From DASPKW01 sp038244055 (GTDB lineage Bacteria; Planctomycetota; Phycisphaerae; Tepidisphaerales; Tepidisphaeraceae): a stretch of DNA of 28,592 nucleotides. The translations under genes were made by a program, and so were the position numbers. Location of the stretch: the NCBI GenBank assembly GCA_038244055.1, contig JBBRTW010000027.1, forward strand, positions 1-28,592, read 5' to 3'. Positions 15,451 through 22,480 of this stretch are shown piece after piece (within the stretch, counting starts at the first letter, position 1; every line of letters starts with the position of its first letter). The notes under the pieces were generated by a model. The model was given only the letters and a program-made list of their open reading frames with translations. It was not told the origin of the DNA and made no database searches.

Positions 15451-18177
15451 ATGGCTGAAACCAACCCTCCGACCCCCCCTATGCCTCCCACTCCTCCCGC
15501 ATCGCCCGAGATGCCTGAATCGTCCGAGCCCGCGCCCATGGGCCGGATCGAAGACCTGCGAATCGAGCAGGAACTGGCGGATAGTTACCTCACCTACGCC
15601 ATGAGCACGATCATGGATCGCGCCCTGCCGGATGTGCGCGATGGGCTCAAGCCCTCGCAGCGGCGCATCCTGGTGGCCATGAATGACCTGGGCCTGGGCC
15701 CGCGCGCCAAGCAGCGCAAATGCGCCAAAATCTGCGGCGATACATCCGGCAACTACCACCCCCACGGTGAATCGGTCATCTACCCGACCCTGGTGCGCCT
15801 GGCCCAGGATTGGACGATGCGCTACACGCTCATCGATGGGCAGGGGAACTTCGGCTCCAACGATGGCGATCCGCCGGCCGCCATGCGTTACACCGAAGCG
15901 CGCATGGCCGCTCCGGCGATGGAGCTAATCGATGATCTGAACCTCGATACCGTCGATTTCCAGCCCAATTACGATGAAACGCGCACCGAGCCGATGGTCT
16001 TCCCGAGCAAGTTCCCCAACCTGCTGGTGAACGGCTCAACCGGCATCGCCGTCGGCATGGCCTGCAATCTGCTGCCGCACAACCTGCGCGAGATATGCGA
16101 TGCGATCGTGCATGTGATGGACAACCCCAACTGCACGCTGCCTGATTTGATGGGGATCGTCAAAGGCCCGGATTTCCCCACCGGCGGCAGCATCCGCGGG
16201 CAGGATGGCATTGTTGAGGGGTACAAGACCGGTCGCGGCCGGATCTGCCTCCAGGCCAAGATGCACACGGAGGAGCTCAAGAACGGGCGAACGCAGGTCA
16301 TCATCGATGAGATTCCGTATGGGGTGATCCGCAAGACGATCCTCGAATCGATCGGCGAATGCGTTAAGGATGATCGCATCAAGGATATTTCCGATGCCAA
16401 CGATCACTCCGGCCGCGAGCACAAATGCCGGATCGTGGTCGATCTGAAGCGCGATGCGGACCCGAACGTGGTCATCAACCAGCTTTACCAGTACACACCC
16501 TGCCAGATCACGGTTTCGATGATCAACATCGCGCTGGTGAACCGCCAGCCGCGGACGATGGGGCTCAAGGAGCTGATCGAGCATTTCATCGCCCATCGCA
16601 AGGTGGTCATCGTCCGGCGGACGCGCTTCCTGCTCCGCAAGGCCCAGCAGAAAGCCCATATCCTGGAAGGATTGATTTACGCGGTTTGCGATATCGATGA
16701 GGTGGTTCGGCTGATCCGCGCCAGCAAGACGCGCGAAGAGGCGATCGGCAAGCTGCGCGAGCGCGCGTTCCGGATCGCGCCCGATCATCCTAGCGCGGCG
16801 CACATTCCGCAGAAACTGATGGAAAAGGTGGCCGAGGCGGGCGTGCTGCTCAGCCAGGCGCAGGCCGAGGCGATCGGCCGGTTGCAGCTCATTCAGCTCG
16901 TGGGCCTGGAAATCGAGCGGCTGGTGAACGATTACAAGGAAGTGGCGGCCGAGATCGAGGAATACGAGCGCATCCTCGCCAGCGATGCGGCGATCATCGA
17001 TATCATCCGCGAAGATATTTATGAGATGAAAGAGAAGTACGGCGACGATCGCCGCACCGAGATCATCGGCGGGATCAGCGCCTTCAACATGGATGAGCTG
17101 ATCGCCCAGCAGGATGTGGTGGTCACGGTTTCCCACAAGGGTTACGTCAAGCGCCTGCCGGTGGATACCTACCGCGCCCAGGGTCGCGGCGGGCGGGGGA
17201 TCAAGGGCAGCGAATCGCGCGAGGGGGATTTCGTCGAGCATCTTTTCGTCGCCAACACGCACGATTACCTGATGTTCTTCACCAACCAGGGGCGCGTGTA
17301 CGAGCGGCGGGTGTATGACATCCCCGAGATGAGCCGCACCAGCCTGGGGCGGGCGATCGCCAATCTGCTCGAGTTCCAGGCCGATGAGAAGATCGCCAGC
17401 GTGCTGGCGGTGAAGGATTTCTCGAAGGAGGAATCGTTCGTCATGTTCGCCACGGCTAAGGGCGTGGTGAAAAAGACGGCGCTGTCGGCCTACGCGAACA
17501 TCCGCACCAGCGGCCTGATCGCGATCGGTCTGGATGAAGGCGATACGCTGATCGGCGTCCACATCACCGATGGCAAGGACCATGTCATGCTGGGCACCAA
17601 GAGCGGCCTGGCGATCCGGTTTGAGGAATCGGATGTGCGGGCGATGGGCCGCCCGGCCGGGGGTGTGACGGGAGCACGCTTCAAGCGCGAAGGGGATGAA
17701 GTCGTCTCGATGCTCATCATCCCGGCCGATGAATCGGCGCTGAAAGTGCTGACGGCCTGCGCCAAGGGTTACGGCAAGCGCACGCCTCTGGCGGATTACC
17801 CGGTCAAAGGCCGGGGCACGCGCGGCGTGATCAATATCGACGCCACCGATCGCAATGGCGAGGTGGTGAAGATGGTGCTGGTGGCGGATGATGATGAGGT
17901 GATGTTCATCACCGAGAAGGGAATCCTGATGCGCACGCGCGTGTCGGAGATTCGCGAGACCGGTCGAAACGCACAGGGCGTGCGGCTATTGCGGATCGAT
18001 GAGGGGGACCGGCTGGTGGCGCTGGCGCGGGTGGATGCGGAGGAGCGCGTCGAGGAAGGACCGGACGGGGAAGGGCCGGTGGAGGGCGGGCCGGCACCTG
18101 TTGATCCGGACGCGGCGGAGGCGCAAGGCGGCGATGCCAAGCCGGGCGATGGGGCGGGGTTGCCGGATGAATCTTGA
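15451..18177 (+). CDS. gyrA: DNA gyrase subunit A
   Basis: A 908-residue protein from ATG 15451. About 30 Pro-rich residues precede the core (MGRIEDLRIEQELADSYLTY). It cuts and rejoins DNA with GyrB to introduce negative supercoils. The active-site tyrosine is Y147 (AAMRYTEAR). The gyrase-specific GyrA box is visible as QGRGGRG, which favours gyrase over topoisomerase IV. The beta-pinwheel blades of the C-terminal domain follow (GLAIRFEESDVRAMGRPAGG, GKRTPLADYPVKGRGTRG, GILMRTRVSEIRETGRNAQG). An acidic Gly/Pro-rich tail of about 45 residues ends the protein. In the quinolone-resistance region the sequence is HPHGESVIYPT: the E. coli Ser83 position is Ser, but Asp87 is Pro. Length is normal for the family. 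gyrB is not nearby. Confidence 0.97.
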   Translation: MAETNPPTPPMPPTPPASPEMPESSEPAPMGRIEDLRIEQELADSYLTYAMSTIMDRALPDVRDGLKPSQRRILVAMNDLGLGPRAKQRKCAKICGDTSGNYHPHGESVIYPTLVRLAQDWTMRYTLIDGQGNFGSNDGDPPAAMRYTEARMAAPAMELIDDLNLDTVDFQPNYDETRTEPMVFPSKFPNLLVNGSTGIAVGMACNLLPHNLREICDAIVHVMDNPNCTLPDLMGIVKGPDFPTGGSIRGQDGIVEGYKTGRGRICLQAKMHTEELKNGRTQVIIDEIPYGVIRKTILESIGECVKDDRIKDISDANDHSGREHKCRIVVDLKRDADPNVVINQLYQYTPCQITVSMINIALVNRQPRTMGLKELIEHFIAHRKVVIVRRTRFLLRKAQQKAHILEGLIYAVCDIDEVVRLIRASKTREEAIGKLRERAFRIAPDHPSAAHIPQKLMEKVAEAGVLLSQAQAEAIGRLQLIQLVGLEIERLVNDYKEVAAEIEEYERILASDAAIIDIIREDIYEMKEKYGDDRRTEIIGGISAFNMDELIAQQDVVVTVSHKGYVKRLPVDTYRAQGRGGRGIKGSESREGDFVEHLFVANTHDYLMFFTNQGRVYERRVYDIPEMSRTSLGRAIANLLEFQADEKIASVLAVKDFSKEESFVMFATAKGVVKKTALSAYANIRTSGLIAIGLDEGDTLIGVHITDGKDHVMLGTKSGLAIRFEESDVRAMGRPAGGVTGARFKREGDEVVSMLIIPADESALKVLTACAKGYGKRTPLADYPVKGRGTRGVINIDATDRNGEVVKMVLVADDDEVMFITEKGILMRTRVSEIRETGRNAQGVRLLRIDEGDRLVALARVDAEERVEEGPDGEGPVEGGPAPVDPDAAEAQGGDAKPGDGAGLPDES

Positions 18178-18204
18178 GAGATAGGCGTGGGTTCAAAAGA
18201 ACGG

Positions 18205-18268
18205 AGCGCGATTCGGCGATGTCGGCGGTCGACGCCATCGGGGACGGGGACGCCGTCGCTCGCGGCGA
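18205..18268. repeat. GTCGAYGCCATCGGGGACG repeat, left of sulfur operon
   Basis: GCGCGATT is followed about 15 bp later by GTCGACGCCATCGGGGACGG and CGGCGA. A second copy in the same orientation lies at 21185-21254, with a 6-bp GTCGCT insertion. Together the two copies bracket the arsR-rhodanese-reductase operon. Confidence 0.7.
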
Positions 18269-18359
18269 TTTGAAACCACGAAGCAGGCCGCGCGGGCCAT
18301 CCCATGGGGGCGCGGCAAACCATTCCGCAGGCTTGCCATGCGAGTGCGGATCCTCCGTC

Positions 18360-18404
18360 TTGACTTGCGATCCTCGCATCCATACATTCTAACATAGGAA
18401 TATA
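18360..18404 (+). promoter_or_regulatory. Candidate promoter and operator of the sulfur operon
   Basis: TTGACT (18360-18365), a 17-bp spacer, and TACATT (18383-18388) give a good sigma70-type promoter. An imperfect inverted repeat, TACATTC (18383-18389) and GAATATA (18398-18404), overlaps the -10 box and start site, a position suited to ArsR-type repression. This would leave a short leader before ATG 18410. The promoter fit is seen; the operator role is inferred. Confidence 0.45.
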
Positions 18405-18409
18405 AGCAT

Positions 18410-18802
18410 ATGTCCGCCACCCCCGCCCCCGAAATGATCGATAAAATCGTCGAGCGCTTCCGCGCCCTGGGCGACGCCAGCCGCGTGCGCCTGCTGCTGC
18501 ACCTCAAGTCCGGCGAGCGCAACGTTGCCGAGCTCTCGGCCGCCATCGGCCTGGCCCAGCCCTCGGTCTCCAAGCACCTGGCCGTGCTCAAGCAGGCCGG
18601 GCTGGTCGAATGCCGCCGCCAGGGCACGCAGTGCGTCTACTCGGTGGTCGACCGCTCGATCTTCGATCTCTGCGCCGTCGTCTGCGACAGCGTCATGCGG
18701 CACGTCCGCCGGCAGAATCAGGCCCTGGGCTTGACGGTCGTCCCGGCCGGCGCATCGACAAAACGAAATGTGAACGGAAAAACGAAAGGAATACGATCAT
18801 GA
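18410..18802 (+). CDS. ArsR/SmtB-family transcriptional regulator
   Basis: A 130-residue winged-helix repressor: FRALGDASRVRLLLHL, then the recognition helix region (LAQPSVSKHLAVLKQAGLV) and wing (CRRQGTQCVYSVV). There are four cysteines, C68, C75, C88 and C92 (the last two as CAVVC in the C-terminal helix). The ELCVC metal site of classical ArsR is missing, and so is the first cysteine of the BigR/SqrR persulfide switch, which would lie near residue 30. By context it most likely senses sulfane sulfur, other reactive thiols or a soft metal. The downstream gene starts inside its stop codon (ATGA overlap). E. coli has a similar pairing, the regulator YgaV with the rhodanese YgaP. It probably represses its own operon. 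Confidence 0.88.
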   Translation: MSATPAPEMIDKIVERFRALGDASRVRLLLHLKSGERNVAELSAAIGLAQPSVSKHLAVLKQAGLVECRRQGTQCVYSVVDRSIFDLCAVVCDSVMRHVRRQNQALGLTVVPAGASTKRNVNGKTKGIRS

Positions 18803-19464
18803 GCGCGACCCTCAGCAATCCAACCTCCCCCGCCGCCTCCACCATCACCCCCGCCGACCTCGCCTGCCTCCAGGACGCCGGCCAGCCGATCGAGCTGATC
18901 GATGTCCGCACCGGTGTCGAATATCGACAGGTACACGCCCGCGGCGCGCGGCTGGTCTCCCTCGATCGGCTCCAACCGGCCGCGATTGTCGATGCGCTGC
19001 CCCCCGAGCAAAAAACCCAGCCGATCTACCTGATCTGCAAGTCCGGCCAGCGCGCCGCCAAGGCCGCGGAGCGCTTCCGCGCCGCCGGCATCACCAGCGC
19101 CATCGTCGTCGAAGGCGGAACCGCCGCCTGGGAATCGGCCGGCCTGCCCGTCGTGCGCGGGCAGGCGGGCATGTCCCTGGAGCGCCAGGTGCGCATCGCC
19201 GCCGGGTTGCTGATATTGCTGGGCATCGTCCTGGCGCGCTGGGTCTGGCCATGGTTCATCGGGCTCAGCGCCTTCGTCGGCGCGGGATTGATCCTCGCCG
19301 GCGTCACCGACTGGTGCGGCATGGGCTTGATGCTCGCGAAGATGCCCTGGAACCGCGGCAGCGCTGAATCCTGCTGCGCGCCCGGTCAATCCAGCAATGA
19401 CAAATCCTGTTGCCAGGGTGCCAACTCCTGCGGCGATGACGCAGAGAAGGCCGGCCAGCGCTAA
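18799..19464 (+). CDS. Membrane rhodanese (YgaP-like) with Cys-rich tail
   Basis: A 221-residue protein. ATG 18799 overlaps the stop of the regulator by 4 nt, suggesting translational coupling. A rhodanese domain (about 15-120) has the active loop CKSGQR with nucleophile C80; the usual LIDVRTGVEY motif is present. Two transmembrane helices follow (about 135-175), with the DUF2892-type end TDWCGMGLMLAKMPWN. The tail is Cys-rich (CC, CC and a single C in about 25 residues), which is unusual for YgaP proteins and could carry persulfides or bind metal. It is likely to move sulfane sulfur at the inner membrane, working with the reductase encoded next. Confidence 0.87.
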   Translation: MSATLSNPTSPAASTITPADLACLQDAGQPIELIDVRTGVEYRQVHARGARLVSLDRLQPAAIVDALPPEQKTQPIYLICKSGQRAAKAAERFRAAGITSAIVVEGGTAAWESAGLPVVRGQAGMSLERQVRIAAGLLILLGIVLARWVWPWFIGLSAFVGAGLILAGVTDWCGMGLMLAKMPWNRGSAESCCAPGQSSNDKSCCQGANSCGDDAEKAGQR

Positions 19465-19496
19465 GCCCTATTTCACATACCCTACACCCTCCCTTC

Positions 19497-19530
19497 TGAA
19501 CCCTGAACCCCGAACCCTGAACCCTGAACT
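19497..19530. repeat. GAACCCT tandem repeat inside the sulfur operon
   Basis: Four to five degenerate GAACCCT/GAACCCC units fill the 74-bp gap just upstream of the reductase ATG, where a ribosome site would be expected. No Shine-Dalgarno sequence is visible. Confidence 0.75.
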
Positions 19531-19538
19531 CTAACTCC

Positions 19539-21173
19539 ATGTCACACAAAATCATCATCATCGGCGGCGTCGCCGGCGGAATGAGCGCGGCCACCCGCGC
19601 CCGCCGCCTCAATGAAACCGCTCACATCACCGTCCTCGAAAAAGGCGGCTACATCTCCTTCGCCAATTGCGGCCTGCCCTACTACCTGAGCGGGAAGATC
19701 CAGACCGAGAACAAACTTCTGGTCACCACGCCCGACAAAGTGCGCGAGCGCTTCGCGATCGATGTGCGCATCCGCCATGAAGTTCTCCGCATCGATCGCC
19801 GCGCCAAGGCGGTCGAGGTGCGCGATCTCGATACCGGGCAGACGATGCTCCTCCCCTACGACAAACTCATTCTCGCCACCGGCGCAACGCCCATTCTCCC
19901 CGCCGTCGATCATCTCCATGCGGCCAATGTCTTCCTCCTCCGCTCGATGGAAGATACCCAGGTCGTGCATCGCTTTCTGAAAGATCGCGCCCCCCAATCC
20001 GTCGCCATCATCGGCGGCGGCTTCATCGGCCTGGAAGTCGCCGAGGCGATGCGCCAGCGCGGCCTGGAGGTGTCCCTGATCGAGAAGTCTCCGCACGCCC
20101 TTCCGCCGCTGGATGATGAAATGGCCCGCCCGCTTGAAGCCGAGCTGCGAAAGAATGGCGTCAACCTGATCACCGGAGTCGGCCTGAAGAATCTCCGCGC
20201 CGCCGGCGAATTGGTCGACGAGATCGAGCTTGAAGATGGCCGAATACTTCCGGCCGGGATGGTGCTTCTGTCGATCGGCGTCCGCCCGAATGTCGCCCTC
20301 GCCTCGGCCGCCGGCCTGACGCTCGGTGCCAGCGGCGCGATCGCCGTCGATGATTTCCAGCGCACCAGCGATCCCGATGTTTACGCAGTCGGCGATGCCA
20401 GCGAAGCGCTGCATGGTGTCACCGGCCTGCCCATGCGCATGCCCCTGGCCGGCCCGGCCAATCGCCAGGGCCGCCTCGCCGGCGAGCATGCCGCCACAGG
20501 CGCTGCGCCCCCGCGCGGGAAAGTCATGGGCACCGCCATCGTGCAGGTCTTCGGCCTCACCATCGCCATTACCGGCCTGGGGGAATTGGCCGCGAAAAAG
20601 GCCGGCTTCGATGCCGATTCGGCCTTCGTTCATCCCAACGATCACGCTGGCTATTATCCCGGCGCGAGCCCCATGACCATTAAACTGATTTACGACCGCC
20701 CCACCGGCCGGGTGCTCGGCGCGCAGATCGCCGGCGGCGCGGGCGTCGATAAGCGCGCCGATGTGATCGCCACGCTCCTGCATTTCAAGGGAACCGTCGA
20801 TGACCTGGCCACGCTCGATCTCGCCTACGCGCCGCAGTTCGCCTCCGCCAAGGACCCGGTCCATATGGCCGCGATGGTCGCGCAGAATCAAAGGCGCGCG
20901 GTGATGCCCGCGATCCCCGCGGCGGAAATCGATGGCCGAGCTTTGATCGATGTCCGCACACCCGCCGAATACGCGGCCGGCGCGCTGGCGGGGGCGATCA
21001 ACATCCCGCTCGATGATCTTCGCGCCCGCGCCGGTGAACTCGATCGCGCCAAGCCCACCGCCGTCTACTGCCAGGCCGGCCTGCGCGGCTACATCGCCCA
21101 GCGCATCCTCGCCGGCCGGGGATTCGCGGATGTGGTGAATGTCAAAGGCGGGTATTTGCTCGCGCGGGGCTAA
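19539..21173 (+). CDS. CoA-disulfide/persulfide reductase with C-terminal rhodanese domain (CoADR-RHD type)
   Basis: A 544-residue flavoprotein. The N-terminal FAD motif IIIIGGVAGGMSAATRARR is followed by redox-active C44 in SFANCGLPYY, the single-cysteine signature of CoA-disulfide reductases. An NAD(P)H-binding GGGFIGLEVAEAM lies near residue 155, and the second FAD motif (VYAVGDASE) near residue 285. The C-terminal rhodanese domain (about 465-544) has LIDVRTPAEY and catalytic C511 in YCQAGLRGY. Enzymes of this two-domain type reduce CoA persulfide, polysulfide or CoA disulfide using NAD(P)H. It lies 74 bp after the membrane rhodanese, in the same direction. All key residues are intact. The preferred substrate cannot be told from sequence. 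Confidence 0.92.
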   Translation: MSHKIIIIGGVAGGMSAATRARRLNETAHITVLEKGGYISFANCGLPYYLSGKIQTENKLLVTTPDKVRERFAIDVRIRHEVLRIDRRAKAVEVRDLDTGQTMLLPYDKLILATGATPILPAVDHLHAANVFLLRSMEDTQVVHRFLKDRAPQSVAIIGGGFIGLEVAEAMRQRGLEVSLIEKSPHALPPLDDEMARPLEAELRKNGVNLITGVGLKNLRAAGELVDEIELEDGRILPAGMVLLSIGVRPNVALASAAGLTLGASGAIAVDDFQRTSDPDVYAVGDASEALHGVTGLPMRMPLAGPANRQGRLAGEHAATGAAPPRGKVMGTAIVQVFGLTIAITGLGELAAKKAGFDADSAFVHPNDHAGYYPGASPMTIKLIYDRPTGRVLGAQIAGGAGVDKRADVIATLLHFKGTVDDLATLDLAYAPQFASAKDPVHMAAMVAQNQRRAVMPAIPAAEIDGRALIDVRTPAEYAAGALAGAINIPLDDLRARAGELDRAKPTAVYCQAGLRGYIAQRILAGRGFADVVNVKGGYLLARG

Positions 21174-21184
21174 ATTCGAAAGCG

Positions 21185-21254
21185 TGCGCGATTAAGCGCG
21201 AAGGGCAGTCGATGCCATCGGGGACGGCGATGGGGTCGCTGTCGCTCCCGGCGA
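21185..21254. repeat. GTCGAYGCCATCGGGGACG repeat, right of sulfur operon
   Basis: Second copy of the repeat at 18205-18268, same orientation: GCGCGATT, then GTCGATGCCATCGGGGACGG and a GTCGCT duplication before CCCGGCGA. The rest of the 293-bp gap to the next gene shows no gene. Confidence 0.7.
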
Positions 21255-21466
21255 CATGTCCCGGCTTGTCGTTTGGGTCGGCGTCGACGAGGCGGGCGAG
21301 GCACGGTGCCGGAATGATAGGCGGCGCGGGGTGGCGGGGGCATGGGATCAATTGTCACCTGCTCTATGGTTTGTGAGTTTGAATCGTTCGTCGCCCACTG
21401 CTCCGGACTGAAGTTTAGTTGTATGATCGTTGCAGCGCAGCTATTCAGGACAAACAAGGAGCAAAT

Positions 21467-22291
21467 GTGGGACGCCGCAGCCGGCAATCAATGATCGAAG
21501 ACATCTTTGACACGCTGAAGGTCACACCGATCTGGGTCGGACCGATCCTCGCTGTCGTTGTTTTCCTGATCTTCCGTTTCATCCCACCACTGTTTTTCCC
21601 GGGCAGTCAGGCGGGCTTGGATACCAACGTGATCTTGCGACCGCTGTTCGCGTCGCTCGCGTGGGCTTTAGGCGGCGTAGTGCTGCTGGCCTGGGGATTC
21701 GCCGAAATATGGAAGCTCCTGAACGGCCGACTGCTGGATGGCCAAACTGGCATCGCCAGCATCAAGAACATGTCCTGGCAGGAATTTGAGCGACTTGTTT
21801 GCGAAGCGTATCGGCGCAAAGGCTATACGGCGGAACTCGTCGGTAACTCTTCCGGCGACGGTGGAGTGGACATCCAGCTTTATGGCCGCGAACAGAAAGT
21901 GCTGGTGCAATGTAAGCAGTGGAAGGCTTTCAAAGTGGGCGTAAAACCCATACGTGAGTTGCTGGGCGTCGTCGTGAGTGATCGGGCAGACAGGGGAATC
22001 GTCGTGACCTCGGGTCGCTTCACGATTGAAGCCAAAGCCTTCGCGCGGCGAAACCCGCAGATTGAACTTGTGGATGGACCAGAATTGGCCGAGCTCATTC
22101 GCGGCGTACAGTCGCGACCTTCGGCCGCGCCGCCGCAGATGCCGACGCCATCCGCGCCCACGCACACACCAGCATGCCCTCATTGCGGAAGCGGCATGGT
22201 GCTTCGGACGGCGCGGAAGGGACAGAATACCGGCTCACAATTCTGGGGCTGCCCGAAATACCCGGCATGCAGGGGTACCAGACCCGTTTGA
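21467..22291 (+). CDS. Membrane-anchored Mrr-type restriction endonuclease-like protein with topoisomerase-type zinc finger
   Basis: A 274-residue protein. GTG 21467 is chosen because AAGGAG (21456-21461) sits 5 nt upstream; ATG 21491 lacks such a site. Two transmembrane helices lie near the N-terminus (WVGPILAVVVFLIFRFIPP and LAWALGGVVLLAWGF). The Mrr-like nuclease core (about 102-195) opens with MSWQEFERLVCEAYRRKGY and has the D135 ... Q148-x-K150 active site (GGVDIQL, VQCKQW), which fits a PD-(D/E)xK fold. The C-terminal 40 residues have a four-cysteine finger (CPHCG ... GCPKYPAC) of the DNA topoisomerase I type. Such proteins are predicted DNA-cleaving enzymes; with no methylase or other subunit nearby, a stand-alone role in DNA defence or damage processing is inferred. 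Confidence 0.88.
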   Translation: MGRRSRQSMIEDIFDTLKVTPIWVGPILAVVVFLIFRFIPPLFFPGSQAGLDTNVILRPLFASLAWALGGVVLLAWGFAEIWKLLNGRLLDGQTGIASIKNMSWQEFERLVCEAYRRKGYTAELVGNSSGDGGVDIQLYGREQKVLVQCKQWKAFKVGVKPIRELLGVVVSDRADRGIVVTSGRFTIEAKAFARRNPQIELVDGPELAELIRGVQSRPSAAPPQMPTPSAPTHTPACPHCGSGMVLRTARKGQNTGSQFWGCPKYPACRGTRPV

Positions 22292-22376
22292 ACACTGACG
22301 AGTATTGGCACCCCCGCTCCTCACCGGTTTTGGAACGAGATCGCTTTGTCGAAATCGCCCGCCTCATCAACGCGAA

Positions 22377-22441
22377 AGGGTCGGGAGCCGGGGATCGACT
22401 TTCCCGCGCATCGGCGTTTCTGGTGGCCGGCTCCCGACCCT
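22377..22441. repeat. REP-like hairpin, copy 2
   Basis: The same 15-bp arms as at 252-316 (AGGGTCGGGAGCCGG at 22377-22391; complement at 22427-22441) and the same GGCGTTTCTGG word before the right arm. It lies between the convergent nuclease and aldehyde dehydrogenase genes, so it may help end transcription from both sides. Confidence 0.8.
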
Positions 22442-22480
22442 GGACGATTTTGACCTCGCCTCACTTCACGAGTTCACCAT

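Noticed and set aside
16036..17583. Minus-strand open frame (515 codons) within gyrA
   Set aside because: Antisense to a fully intact GyrA; no homology seen.
15451..18177. Topoisomerase IV subunit A (parC)
   Set aside because: The QGRGGRG motif matches the GyrA box, and the complete six-blade-type C-terminal domain favours gyrase.
19542..20891. Minus-strand open frame (449 codons) within the reductase gene
   Set aside because: Antisense to an intact flavoprotein with all motifs; composition is typical of a shadow frame.
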